A stretch of DNA of 64,000 nucleotides, taken from positions 27,598 through 91,597 of the forward strand of contig CAZNYN010000005.1 in NCBI GenBank assembly GCA_964577295.1, read 5' to 3'. Below, piece by piece: positions 30,975-39,655 of the stretch. The notes beneath the pieces are model-generated. The model was not told the origin of the DNA and ran no database searches. It saw only the letters and a list, made by a program, of their open reading frames with translations. The translations under genes were made by a program, and so were the position numbers. Origin of the DNA: CAZNYN01 sp964577295 (GTDB lineage Bacteria > Synergistota > Synergistia > Synergistales > Synergistaceae). Numbering within the stretch: the stretch's first letter is position 1; every line of letters begins with the position of its first letter.

Positions 30975-31709
30975 TTAGAGCTTATCCATTTCCTTATCCA
31001 CTCTTTGCAGGTACGAGCCTATTCCTTCATGGACAGTAAGATCCGCTATATTGTCCAAAGGTGTCTCGTCTCTGTTTATTATTACAAGTTTTGCCCCCGC
31101 GCTCTTTGCCTGTCTCGGGAAGAAGTTGGCCGGAGAGACTACAAGAGACGACCCCAGCACTATAAAGGTTTCGCAGTCGGAGCTCCACTCGTCCGCAAGA
31201 TCCAGAGGCATAGACGGAAGCATCTCTCCGAAGAGGACCACACTGGGACGCAGTTTTCCACCGCAGAAGGAACATGGCTTCCCATTAAGGAAGTCTTCTT
31301 TTTCCGCAGCTCTTCCGCATGAGTGGCACTTTACCGGTTCAAGGCTCCCGTGTAGCTCGGCCACGTTTACCGAGCCGGCTTTTTGGTGAAGCCTGTCCAC
31401 ATTCTGGGTTATTATGCCCTTTATGCAGCCCTGCTTTTCCCACTTCGCGATAAGTTCGTGCCCTATGTTCGGCTTTACACTATCAGGTACATATAGACGT
31501 GCTTTGTAGAACTCGAGAAATTCGCCGTATCTGCATTCGAGAGCGCCTATAGAGGCAAGTTCCATAGGGTCGACTTTCGACCAGATACCTCCTTTGGAGC
31601 GAAAGTCAAGAAGCCCTGACTCGGTGCTGAGCCCTGCACCGCTGAATATTGTCACGTTGCCCTTTTTTATCCATTCCGCAAGCTTTATTACTCCCTCGTT
31701 GATATCCAA
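30975..31709 (-). CDS. Sir2 family NAD-dependent protein deacylase
   Basis: 244 residues from TTG 31709, since an in-frame stop lies just upstream and AAGGTGA is well placed. Sirtuin motifs: GAGLSTESGLLDFRS (NAD site), TQNVDRLHQKAG, catalytic His in ELHGS, and two Cys pairs (CHSCGR and CSFCGG) for the zinc module. It removes acyl groups from lysines using NAD. It is the last gene of a larC-DUF1653-sirtuin operon. Confidence 0.93.
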   Translation of the reverse strand: MDINEGVIKLAEWIKKGNVTIFSGAGLSTESGLLDFRSKGGIWSKVDPMELASIGALECRYGEFLEFYKARLYVPDSVKPNIGHELIAKWEKQGCIKGIITQNVDRLHQKAGSVNVAELHGSLEPVKCHSCGRAAEKEDFLNGKPCSFCGGKLRPSVVLFGEMLPSMPLDLADEWSSDCETFIVLGSSLVVSPANFFPRQAKSAGAKLVIINRDETPLDNIADLTVHEGIGSYLQRVDKEMDKL

Positions 31710-31725
31710 GCCGCATCACCTTCGC

Positions 31726-31926
31726 TTAGTCGGTAATTTCTGAAAAACGGGGAACTCTCTCTCCGTTTACAGTGAGATCTTCAAAGAACATTTTTTTCGG
31801 ACGCACCCACACTCCGCTGTCGTTGTAGAGAGGACGGTATACCACCATCTCTTCTTCCGTCTCGGAGTGGCGCGCCTCGCATATATATTCGTATAGTCCG
31901 CCTTTATAGTGCCTGAACTTTCTCAC
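31726..31926 (-). CDS. DUF1653 domain protein
   Basis: 66 residues, a single small domain: RHYKGGLYEYI, ARHSETEEEMVVYRPLY and VWVRPKKMFFEDL are the DUF1653 pattern. Function is unknown. The start is GTG, sharing one base with the larC stop (TAGTG), so translation is coupled. Confidence 0.88.
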   Translation of the reverse strand: MRKFRHYKGGLYEYICEARHSETEEEMVVYRPLYNDSGVWVRPKKMFFEDLTVNGERVPRFSEITD

Positions 31927-33332
31927 TATTCCCCGTCCTTGTGCCTGTGAGCCGAAGATGGCTCATGGATGTGGCTGTGTGAGTGAGAATGGCTGTGGTC
32001 ATGGGAGTGNNNNNNNNNNNNNNNNNNNNNNNNNNNNNNNNNNNNNNNNNNNNNNNNNNNNNNNNNNNNNNNNNNNNNNNNNNNNNNNNNNNNNNNNNNN
32101 NNNNNNNNNTCATGACAGCGTTCACAATGTTCTTCAACCTCGACAGGCGGAGTAAAAGTCTCAGATGCCAGATAAGATCTGACTTCGCTTAATGTCATGC
32201 CCTTAGATAGCGCTATGCGCCTTACATCATCGAATTCCGCGCTCTGCTTAACAACTTTGCCATCTTCGACAGCGCTTTTTATTCTGACCTCGCCGAGTGG
32301 TGAGTCAAATGTGTCTGTCCTGCGCTCATAAATTGTTCTGTCACAAGAGAATCGTCTCACTCCGAATGTGGACGTGTGCTTCAGCATTAGCTCAGACATT
32401 TCATCCGCATTATTTTCTTTGCACAGCACGGATATTTTGACTGCAGGTCTGTTTTTTTTCATAAATATTGATTCAAACCATACGTCAAGGGCTCCTGCTT
32501 CAAACAGCGCCTCAGACGCAAAAGCCAGATCCTCGGCAGTCATGTCGTCTATATTGGCGCATAGTTCAACGCATCTGTCGCTTTTCAGGGAGGATGACGC
32601 TATCATAAGAGTTGAACGCAGAAGATTCGGGAGCGCTCCGTCACGGCTGCCCAATCCGACACCTATTTTTAAGACTGTTCCTCCGGGGTTGGCAGACGTT
32701 GTTCCGGAAAGAGAGCGAACAAGAGCCGCACCTGTCGGAGTTACACGCTCCATTGGGTCTCCCGCCGTGTAGACTTCCATCCCCTCGAGCAGTTCAAGCG
32801 TGGCCGGAGCGGGAACCGGAAGTGTGCCGTGAGCACATTTCACAGTGCCGGATCCAACATTTAATTTTGAGAAATATACTTTCGGCCAGCCTATGTATTC
32901 AAGCATTATCATAGCGCCCGTTATGTCCACAATAGCATCGACAGCTCCTACTTCGTGAAAATGCACGTGATCCACCGGCTCTCCGTGAACTTTTGCTTCT
33001 GCTTCGGCAAGCATCGTAAAGGCTTTTACAGCCTCTTTTTTTACTATGTCGGAGAGGGAGCTTGAGTTTATTATTTCTTCTATGTCTCCCAAATGGCGGT
33101 GGCAGTGTCCTTCATCGAAGGGAACATCGAGCTTAAGCCCCGATATTCCGCCCCTTGCTCCTCTTGTAAATTCCAGGCTGTAGCCCGTAAGGGAGAGCTT
33201 CGCAAGCTCCGCTTTTAAGTGATCTTCTCCATCGGAAAGATCCACGAGTGACGAGAGAAACATATCCCCCGCGATTCCGGCAAAACAATCCACAAATAAT
33301 ATATTCTCTCTGCTCTGTTCAGAAATAGGCAT
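31926..33332 (-). CDS. larC: Nickel-pincer cofactor biosynthesis protein LarC (contains assembly gap)
   Basis: LarC inserts nickel into the pincer cofactor of lactate racemase and related enzymes. Visible: FVDCFAGIAGDMFLSSLVDL at the start (split), HVHFHEVGAVDAIVDITGA, VGSGTVKCAHGTLPVPAPAT, and a C-terminal half with ANIDDMTAEDLAFA and FMKKNRPAVKISVLC. LarC1 and LarC2 parts are in one frame, unlike species that use a ribosomal frameshift. Near the C-terminus a His-rich run (HSHDHSHSHSHSHIH) is interrupted by 100 N, so the true length is unknown. The stated frame is preferred because it gives the His-rich metal-binding tail on both sides. Confidence 0.9.
   Translation of the reverse strand: MPISEQSRENILFVDCFAGIAGDMFLSSLVDLSDGEDHLKAELAKLSLTGYSLEFTRGARGGISGLKLDVPFDEGHCHRHLGDIEEIINSSSLSDIVKKEAVKAFTMLAEAEAKVHGEPVDHVHFHEVGAVDAIVDITGAMIMLEYIGWPKVYFSKLNVGSGTVKCAHGTLPVPAPATLELLEGMEVYTAGDPMERVTPTGAALVRSLSGTTSANPGGTVLKIGVGLGSRDGALPNLLRSTLMIASSSLKSDRCVELCANIDDMTAEDLAFASEALFEAGALDVWFESIFMKKNRPAVKISVLCKENNADEMSELMLKHTSTFGVRRFSCDRTIYERRTDTFDSPLGEVRIKSAVEDGKVVKQSAEFDDVRRIALSKGMTLSEVRSYLASETFTPPVEVEEHCERCHXXXXXXXXXXXXXXXXXXXXXXXXXXXXXXXXXXHSHDHSHSHSHSHIHEPSSAHRHKDGE
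32010..32109. other. Assembly gap (100 N) within larC
   Basis: Exactly 100 N, a placeholder for unknown length. It falls in the repetitive His-codon region of larC, where short-read assembly fails easily. Confidence 0.97.
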
Positions 33333-33479
33333 TACTACACTCCTCTAAAAATTATCATTATAAAAATGCGACATTGCTCTTATATTTATACCACATTTAC
33401 GGGATTATAATTAGACTTTTTTCATTTATGAATGTAAACTATGATATGCAGTAAAGACAATCATTTGGGAGTGGTAATA

Positions 33480-35267
33480 ATGAAGAAGTTTTTGACAATG
33501 TTGCTTTTGTCGGCAATGACGCTATGTTTTGCGACATCCGCCATGGCTGCCTCTATCACGCTTAACGTGGATTCTCTGGCATACAATGCGGATGACAAAC
33601 AGGATCTTATCGGCGCAGCAGGTTCCAGAACTGCCGACGGTAAGTATGACGCATCTTTCACCATCGATGTGAGCGGCGCACAGGCAATTAAGGAGATAGC
33701 TTTAAAAAACGAGACTACGGGCAAAAGCTGGAGCACATCACCATCGGGCACAACAGAACTTTTGCTGGTGCAGGATGCAAACGGAGCTGTAGTCAATAAG
33801 TCATCGAGAATGCCGGTGACTCCCGTACTGCTCGCGGCGAGTTTTAAGCTTTTCATCAATGACGCAGCGGCATCAATCGCCAAGGACTCTACATTTGTTG
33901 TGACGATAACACTTATCGACAACAAGACAGCGACTGCGAAAACTTCCGTCAAAGCAATTTCCGCCGCTCAGACGGCAAAACCGGAAAAAACGACGACACC
34001 TACCACGACAACACCAACTACCTCTTCCGACCCGATAGTCTCATTCGAAACAAGGGGCAAGAGTGCCTTCGACCTTGCCGGAACAGATGAGAAGATCGGA
34101 GCTAACGGCAAAGAAGACTTCCAGTTTGACGTAAAATTCTCCTTCAAGGATATGACGGTAAAAGGACTGAAGCTCACAACCACGGCAGGAAGCAAAAAGG
34201 CCGAGTGGGATACGATTCCCGGAAATAAGATTCCTCTTGTAGTGATGATAGACTCATCCAAGAATATCGTGAACAAAGCGGACGGCTCTGTGACATTCGT
34301 AGGAAGCGGAGAGGCGGTATATTCCCTTCTTGTCCACGATAAGGACGGAATCCTCAATGACCCGAGTGCTAAGACAAAAATTATGATAACCCTCTCCGAC
34401 GGACGCATGCTTGAAAAAGAAGCCGTCAAAGGCAAGAAGATTGTCGGCGATAACGCCCTTGAGGCCGAGTACAGAGGCCCCGGCAAGTATGACTTCGTCG
34501 GGCAGAGCGAAAAAATGGAATCAAACATGAATCCCGACAGATTTATCAGCACCGCGGTAAATGCGACTGGAACAATCACGGGAGTCAGAATCAAGGACAC
34601 AAAGAGCGGCAATATCTGGGACACAATCCCTTCAAACAAGCACCCCCTTGTAGTAGTAATGGATATAAAAGGCGCAAAGCTGAACAAAGCGGACGGAACA
34701 ATTTCTATCTCCGTTAAGGGAACTACGGAGCTTCACATAGGTTTTGACGAAGAGAACGATAAGAATACAGGCCCGTATCAAGTCACTTTTGTCCTTGACA
34801 ACGGACAGCTTCTGGAAGCGTCAACTGCCGCGGCAGATACAGCTGCGGCTAAACCAACAGTCACAAAGGCGGAGAGAGCAGTCAAGTTCACATCGGCAAA
34901 GCCTGCTGTCGCGAATGTCGACCTCGTAGGAAAGAGCAAGAAGAAGGGCGCAAGCGGAGCAAAAGATACAACTCTCAATATACAGCTTACAGGCAAGGGA
35001 ACCGTAACAGCAATGGTTCTGGCTGCACCTGACGGAAGAGGCTGGGACACGCTTCCGTCCAACAACGGCAGATGGCTTCTCGGAGTTCGCCAGGGAACGA
35101 AAATGCTCAATGCGGCAAACGGAACCGTTAAGATTGTCGTAAACGGCACAAAAGCATACCAGCTTCTAATGCAGGACAACGGCAAACTGGCGGCAAAGAC
35201 AGGAACTCTCGTACTCACAACAACATGGGGAGACGGAGAAGTAACAGAGACACAGCTTAAGTGGTAA
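33480..35267 (+). CDS. Secreted protein with four repeats of an unrecognised W-D-T-(I/L)-P domain
   Basis: 595 residues from ATG 33480, preceded by GGGAGTGG. A clear signal peptide (MKK, hydrophobic core, SAMAA) is cut near residue 23. Four repeats of about 120-140 residues follow; each has a Leu-Val-Gly-like opening, a Lys/Asp strand region, a Trp motif (W84, then WDTIP at 243 and 380 and WDTLP at 522), an LN/VNKADG(S/T) turn and a closing beta strand. The linker after repeat 1 is Thr/Pro-rich. I do not recognise the family. It has its own terminator. An abundant surface or periplasmic protein is likely; ligand unknown. Confidence 0.8.
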   Translation: MKKFLTMLLLSAMTLCFATSAMAASITLNVDSLAYNADDKQDLIGAAGSRTADGKYDASFTIDVSGAQAIKEIALKNETTGKSWSTSPSGTTELLLVQDANGAVVNKSSRMPVTPVLLAASFKLFINDAAASIAKDSTFVVTITLIDNKTATAKTSVKAISAAQTAKPEKTTTPTTTTPTTSSDPIVSFETRGKSAFDLAGTDEKIGANGKEDFQFDVKFSFKDMTVKGLKLTTTAGSKKAEWDTIPGNKIPLVVMIDSSKNIVNKADGSVTFVGSGEAVYSLLVHDKDGILNDPSAKTKIMITLSDGRMLEKEAVKGKKIVGDNALEAEYRGPGKYDFVGQSEKMESNMNPDRFISTAVNATGTITGVRIKDTKSGNIWDTIPSNKHPLVVVMDIKGAKLNKADGTISISVKGTTELHIGFDEENDKNTGPYQVTFVLDNGQLLEASTAAADTAAAKPTVTKAERAVKFTSAKPAVANVDLVGKSKKKGASGAKDTTLNIQLTGKGTVTAMVLAAPDGRGWDTLPSNNGRWLLGVRQGTKMLNAANGTVKIVVNGTKAYQLLMQDNGKLAAKTGTLVLTTTWGDGEVTETQLKW

Positions 35268-35295
35268 CAGATACCAAAGCATAAAATACCAAGCC

Positions 35296-35321
35296 AAGCC
35301 CCCGCTCTCGGGGGCTTTTTT
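35296..35321 (+). terminator. Rho-independent terminator
   Basis: A 9-bp stem AAGCCCCCG / CGGGGGCTT with loop CTCT, followed by six T. Confidence 0.93.
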
Positions 35322-35407
35322 CTTGTCCGAACTTACGCACTTTTTGTGCTGCAAGGTAAAAATACCTTACATTTAAGCATAATATTTCAACAATCCACCA
35401 TACTCAG

Positions 35408-35436
35408 TTGACAAAATTACTACACCAGAGTATTTT
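35408..35436 (+). promoter_or_regulatory. Sigma-70-type promoter of the permease-phosphoribosyltransferase operon
   Basis: TTGACA (35408-35413), 17 nt, TATTTT (35431-35436), 39 nt before the permease ATG. I see no purine riboswitch core in the leader. Confidence 0.65.
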
Positions 35437-35475
35437 TAGAGATGTTGTTTAAAAATATAACATGGGAGGAATATT

Positions 35476-36588
35476 ATGGAGACATTTATGACAGATCTTT
35501 TGGCTGCCGTTGCCGTAGTCGTCAACGGGATACCTCAGGGACTTCTGGCTCTGAGCTTCGGCTTTGCCGCATTTCCGACAAGCGCGGCTTTTCTGGTAGG
35601 AGCGGCAGGGTCGCTTGCTTTTAACTCTGTTGCCACAATATCGTTTCAGGCGGAGACAATCACCCTTGCGGGAAAGATGGGCAGAGATATCAAAGAGAGA
35701 CTCAGCCTTGTATTTTGGGGAGGCGTCTTTTTAATTATCCCTTCCGCACTAGGACTTAACGAAAGAATCGTGAGCTTTATAGGCCCCGTTATAGTAAGCT
35801 CGATGATGGCAGGCGTAGGAATCATGCTCGCCTACGTGGCAATAGACCTTCTGAACTCCGAAAGATTTTCGGGCACGGTATCAATGGTTGCAGGACTTAT
35901 CGTATGGCTTGTCACTCTTGACTTGGCAAAGACAATTATCATTTCCGTCCTTATATCTACTATCGTATACAACATTTTAAAGAAGAACGGGAAGGTTGCG
36001 GAACAGAACCTCGTCCATGACCTTTCGAGAGAGAAGTTCACCTTTGGCAATATAGAGTGGAAGCTGTGGGAACACCCCATGATAGCGGTAAACGCTCTGG
36101 CGCTCTCATGCCTCAATATAGGAGCAAACATCAGCTTCGGCAAAATAACGGGAAGTATTGCAGGTACGGATGCCAACATCGACCACCTTGCCATTTATTC
36201 ATCACTGGCTGATATTGTCTCATCCTTCTTCGGCGGCGGCCCGGTCGAGGCCATAATATCAGGAACTGCGACAGCTCCGAACCCTCTGCGCTCTTCCGTA
36301 ATGATGATGCTCATAATGGCAGCAATATTGGTTTTTAAACTTCTTCCCACAATAGGCAAGTATGTCCACAGTGCATCAATCGCAGGATTTCTCTTTGTGC
36401 TCGGCACATTCGTAACATTCGCCAGCAACGCCCAAGGAGCTATCGCCTCCGTTCCCGCCGTAAACGGCCCGTTCGGTTTCTCTCCGTGGGGAATGGTCAT
36501 AGGAGCTACAATACTTGCATCCGCAAGATGGAATCCATTCTTCGGCCTTTTGGCCGGAGTTTCTCTAAAACTTATATTCGGACTTTAG
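35476..36588 (+). CDS. Compact NCS2-like permease, probably for a purine base
   Basis: 370 residues with about ten to twelve hydrophobic segments. It is shorter than typical NCS2 carriers (about 430-480). GGGAGG lies 6 nt before the ATG. It resembles nucleobase permeases in layout but I cannot pick a substrate motif with confidence. A phosphoribosyltransferase gene starts 10 nt downstream, so uptake of a base and its trapping as a nucleotide is the likely job. Sulfate-type SLC26 relatives are an alternative. Confidence 0.7.
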   Translation: METFMTDLLAAVAVVVNGIPQGLLALSFGFAAFPTSAAFLVGAAGSLAFNSVATISFQAETITLAGKMGRDIKERLSLVFWGGVFLIIPSALGLNERIVSFIGPVIVSSMMAGVGIMLAYVAIDLLNSERFSGTVSMVAGLIVWLVTLDLAKTIIISVLISTIVYNILKKNGKVAEQNLVHDLSREKFTFGNIEWKLWEHPMIAVNALALSCLNIGANISFGKITGSIAGTDANIDHLAIYSSLADIVSSFFGGGPVEAIISGTATAPNPLRSSVMMMLIMAAILVFKLLPTIGKYVHSASIAGFLFVLGTFVTFASNAQGAIASVPAVNGPFGFSPWGMVIGATILASARWNPFFGLLAGVSLKLIFGL

Positions 36589-36598
36589 GAGTGTTTTT

Positions 36599-37147
36599 AT
36601 GAGCGAGTACTATACTCTGCAATTGTGCGGGATAAAAAGAGAGCTTAAAAAAGTAAAGGTAGCACCCAACCTTGTAATAGCTTCTTTTGTAATGCTTGGC
36701 GACACGGAGCTTATAGAAAGATGCGCGGACTCTCTCTGCGAGAAGATCAAAGAGGCCGGACAGATAGACCTTTTGGTCTGCCCCGAAGCAAAGGGAATCC
36801 CCCTCACTCACGCTTTGGCGGTGCGTCTCGGCATAAATTATGTCGTGGCGAGGAAATCCGTCAAAGGCTACATGGAGAACCCTATAGTCTCCGAAGTTAA
36901 GTCCATAACCACAAACGAGCCACAGATAATTGTAATAGACGAAAATGACGCAGCACGCTTAAAAGGTGCAAGAGTATGCGTCATTGACGACGTTGTATCG
37001 ACGGGCGGATCTTTGAAATCTCTTGAAGATCTGCTTGCAAAGACAGGCTGCGAAGTTACGGCAAAAGCTGCGGTTCTGCTTGAAGAGAGCGGATACAGGG
37101 GAGACGACCTCATTTACATAGAAAGACTGCCGATTTTCCCCTGCTGA
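36599..37147 (+). CDS. Phosphoribosyltransferase family protein (adenine PRT-like)
   Basis: 182 residues. The PRPP-binding motif reads VCVIDDVVSTGGS (about 123-135), and an upstream LLVCPEAKGIPLTHALA segment resembles the adenine/xanthine PRTase entry loop. It converts a nucleobase and PRPP to a nucleotide. It is co-transcribed with the permease. Whether the base is adenine, xanthine or another is not decided by sequence. Confidence 0.88.
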   Translation: MSEYYTLQLCGIKRELKKVKVAPNLVIASFVMLGDTELIERCADSLCEKIKEAGQIDLLVCPEAKGIPLTHALAVRLGINYVVARKSVKGYMENPIVSEVKSITTNEPQIIVIDENDAARLKGARVCVIDDVVSTGGSLKSLEDLLAKTGCEVTAKAAVLLEESGYRGDDLIYIERLPIFPC

Positions 37148-37151
37148 TTAA

Positions 37152-37197
37152 ATAAAAAAAAGGGCCTCTTCCGAAATTGGAAGGGGCTCTTTTTTTT
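37152..37197. terminator. Bidirectional terminator between the phosphoribosyltransferase gene and iorB
   Basis: A 12-bp stem (37161-37172 with 37179-37190, two G-U pairs), with an A-run before and a T-run after it, serving two convergent units. Confidence 0.88.
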
Positions 37198-37204
37198 ATT
37201 GTTA

Positions 37205-37783
37205 TTACTGCGCCAAACCTGCTTTGAAGGCTTCCAGATTCAGACTCAGGAGTTTCGGCGGTACTGTGTCCGTTATTACAGATTCCCAGTCTAAGTCCTC
37301 GAGCTTCATCGCCTTCACCAGTGCTCCCAGAAGGACTACATTCTGCGCTTTGATGTTTCCGAGTTCCTCGGCAATTTTGCCCGCGTTGAATTCTTTGACA
37401 TTGGGGACTTCTTCTTTCAGCTTTTCTATCACTTCGTCCGGATACTTAGCAGCTCCGATAAGGACGGGCAGAGAGTATATTTCAAAGTTGTTGACCACGA
37501 GAGCTCCGCTTTTTTTGAGGTAGGCAAGCCAGCGTACAGCCTCAACTTTTTCAAATGCCACAAGGACATCAGCTTCTCCCATGGGTACAACTGGGGATGC
37601 CACTCTTGTGCCATAACGGACGTGAGTTGTAACGCTTCCGCCGCGCTGTGACATGCCGTGAATTTCAGACATTTTGACATCATAGCCCTTGCGGACAAGA
37701 CCTTCGGTGAGAATTTTTGAGGCCAGTATTGTTCCCTGACCTCCTACTCCGACAAGAAGGATGCTCTTTGTATCGTTTGCCAT
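37205..37783 (-). CDS. iorB: Indolepyruvate ferredoxin oxidoreductase, beta subunit
   Basis: 192 residues from ATG 37783, with GGGAGGA upstream. The gamma-domain family motif VGVGGQGTILASKIL is at the start, followed by SEIHGMSQRGGSVTTHVR. With IorA it oxidatively decarboxylates aryl pyruvates (from Trp, Phe, Tyr) to aryl-acetyl-CoA and reduces ferredoxin. It follows iorA by 4 nt. Confidence 0.94.
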   Translation of the reverse strand: MANDTKSILLVGVGGQGTILASKILTEGLVRKGYDVKMSEIHGMSQRGGSVTTHVRYGTRVASPVVPMGEADVLVAFEKVEAVRWLAYLKKSGALVVNNFEIYSLPVLIGAAKYPDEVIEKLKEEVPNVKEFNAGKIAEELGNIKAQNVVLLGALVKAMKLEDLDWESVITDTVPPKLLSLNLEAFKAGLAQ

Positions 37784-37787
37784 AGTT

Positions 37788-39548
37788 TTATTCCTCCCTC
37801 GAAATAGCCTTTTTGGGGCATATCTGAGCACAGACCGTGCAGCCGTTGCATGTCGCTCTGTCGATAAATATCTTTCCGTCATGGAAGTTGAGAGCGGGGC
37901 ATCCCGCCTTCAGGCACATTTTGCACTTTATGCACTTGTCCTGATCAACACGGCATTTCATGTCGGCGCGCGCCTTTATCACTTCTTTGATGAGAGCGCA
38001 TGGAGATGTCGTTATAATAACAAACGGTTCGTCCGATTCGTAACCGTCTTTTATCGCCGCTTTTGTCTCATCGAGCATGTAAGGGTCGATAAGTCTGATA
38101 TTTTCGGGTTTTACGCCGCATGCGGCGCAGAGAGCTTTCAGATCCACCTGATGCGTCGGCTCTCCCATCAAGGTGCGTCCCGTTCCGGGGTTTTCCTGAT
38201 GTCCGGTCATTGCGGTGATTCTGTTGTCCAGTATGTTTACGACGATTGGAGCTTTATTTACCACTGCGTCAATGAGCCCCGTTATTCCGGAGTGGAAGAA
38301 GGTGGAGTCGCCTATTACAGCAAACACTTTCTGTTTTCTGCCGGATTTGTCTATCGCCTTGCGGAATCCGACTCCTGCGGAGATGCTTGCTCCCATACAT
38401 ATTACTGTGTCGATGGCGGAAAGGGGAGGAACCATTCCCAGTGTGTAGCAGCCTATGTCTCCCGTCACAACTATGTCTTTATATTTACCGACCTCATAGA
38501 AGAAGCCCCTGTGAGTGCATCCCGCACAAAGGACGGGGGGACGCGGGGGAACTTCTGCCTCTATCTTGTAGCCGCCCTGCTCCGCTCTTTCGGGGAAGAA
38601 GGCGCGTCTGATAACTTCTGGCGTAAGCTCGTCCACCCATGGCAGTTTTTCGCGCCCGACGCACTTTATGCCGAGGGCTTTTATGAAGTCTTCGAGATAT
38701 GGTTCGTTTTCTTCGATGACATAGAGTTCTTCAACTGATGAGGCAAACTCTCTTATTTTTTTCTCGGGAAGCGGCCATGTAAAGCCCAGCTTTAAGTATG
38801 AAGCATCTTCTCCGAAGATTTCTTTCGCATGGTTATAGGCTATGCCGCTCGTCACTATTCCCACTCGGCCGCTGCCGACTTCCGTGCGGTTGAGGAATGT
38901 ATTTTCACTGTACTCTTTCATCGCAGCTATGCGGTCTTCCATTATGAACTTGCGCCTTTTTGCCGCTGCGGGAGCCATTACATATTTCGCGGGATTTTTG
39001 GTGTATTCTTTGACTTCTCTCTCTTCTCTTTCGCCTGTTTCCACAAGTGTCTTGCTGTGGCAGACTCTTGTCGTTACACGGAAAAGAACGGGAGTGTCAA
39101 ACTTTTCGGATATTTCAAACGCTTCTTTTACATAGTCGAGAGCTTCCTGGCTGTCGGAGGGCTCCACCATGGCGAGTTTCGCATGCTGAGAGTAGTATCT
39201 GTTGTCCTGCTCGTTCTGTGAGCTGAATAGCCCCGGGTCATCCGCCGTAACGATAACAAGCCCGCCGTTGACACCTGTGTACGCCAGTGTGAAAAGTGGG
39301 TCTGCCGCCACATTGAGCCCTACGTGCTTCATGGCCGCCAGTGCTCTCGCACCGGCTATCGAAGCTCCCGCTGCCGCTTCCAGAGCGACTTTCTCATTTG
39401 TAGACCACTCCGAGTAGACTTCTTTATAGCAGGAGAGATTTTCAAGTATCTCGGTAGACGGTGTCCCCGGATAAGCCGCGGCTACATGCAGCCCGGCTTC
39501 CCAAGCACCGCGCGCTATAGCCTCGTTGCCTGTCATTATCTTCTTCAT
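37788..39548 (-). CDS. iorA: Indolepyruvate ferredoxin oxidoreductase, alpha subunit
   Basis: 586 residues. The N-terminal pyrimidine-binding part (GNEAIARGAWEAGLHVAAAYPGTPST, split) is followed by the TPP pyrophosphate region (GDIGCYTLGMVPPLSAIDT and GDSTFFHSGITGLIDAV with NILDN). At the C-terminus two ferredoxin motifs, CIKCKMCLKAGC and CNGCTVCAQIC, bind 4Fe-4S clusters. It is the catalytic subunit for aromatic amino acid fermentation. GGGAGG precedes the ATG. Confidence 0.95.
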   Translation of the reverse strand: MKKIMTGNEAIARGAWEAGLHVAAAYPGTPSTEILENLSCYKEVYSEWSTNEKVALEAAAGASIAGARALAAMKHVGLNVAADPLFTLAYTGVNGGLVIVTADDPGLFSSQNEQDNRYYSQHAKLAMVEPSDSQEALDYVKEAFEISEKFDTPVLFRVTTRVCHSKTLVETGEREEREVKEYTKNPAKYVMAPAAAKRRKFIMEDRIAAMKEYSENTFLNRTEVGSGRVGIVTSGIAYNHAKEIFGEDASYLKLGFTWPLPEKKIREFASSVEELYVIEENEPYLEDFIKALGIKCVGREKLPWVDELTPEVIRRAFFPERAEQGGYKIEAEVPPRPPVLCAGCTHRGFFYEVGKYKDIVVTGDIGCYTLGMVPPLSAIDTVICMGASISAGVGFRKAIDKSGRKQKVFAVIGDSTFFHSGITGLIDAVVNKAPIVVNILDNRITAMTGHQENPGTGRTLMGEPTHQVDLKALCAACGVKPENIRLIDPYMLDETKAAIKDGYESDEPFVIITTSPCALIKEVIKARADMKCRVDQDKCIKCKMCLKAGCPALNFHDGKIFIDRATCNGCTVCAQICPKKAISREE

Positions 39549-39567
39549 TTATACTGCCTCCCTTTGG

Positions 39568-39608
39568 AAAAAAACCCGGCCTCGGCTGCTTTCACAGCCA
39601 AAGTCGGG
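39568..39608 (-). terminator. Terminator between pssA and iorA
   Basis: On the minus strand, CCCGAC...GGCTG-loop-CAGCC...GCCGGG followed by seven T (A-run 39568-39574). It ends the gyrA-psd-pssA transcript. It lies close to the iorA start, so attenuation of iorA is also possible. Confidence 0.75.
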
Positions 39609-39655
39609 ATATATCGCTTTATTGCACCAAACCGCACAAGCTATGCCGAAAAGGG

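Noticed and set aside
31926..33332. Programmed frameshift in larC, as in Lactobacillus
   Set aside because: Both halves are in one frame without a slippery site; only the N gap leaves the C-terminal end open.
37761..38738. Open frame of 325 codons on the plus strand opposite iorA
   Set aside because: Cys/Tyr/Phe-rich composition, no family features, and lies fully opposite a well-supported iorA. It is a mirror of codon bias.
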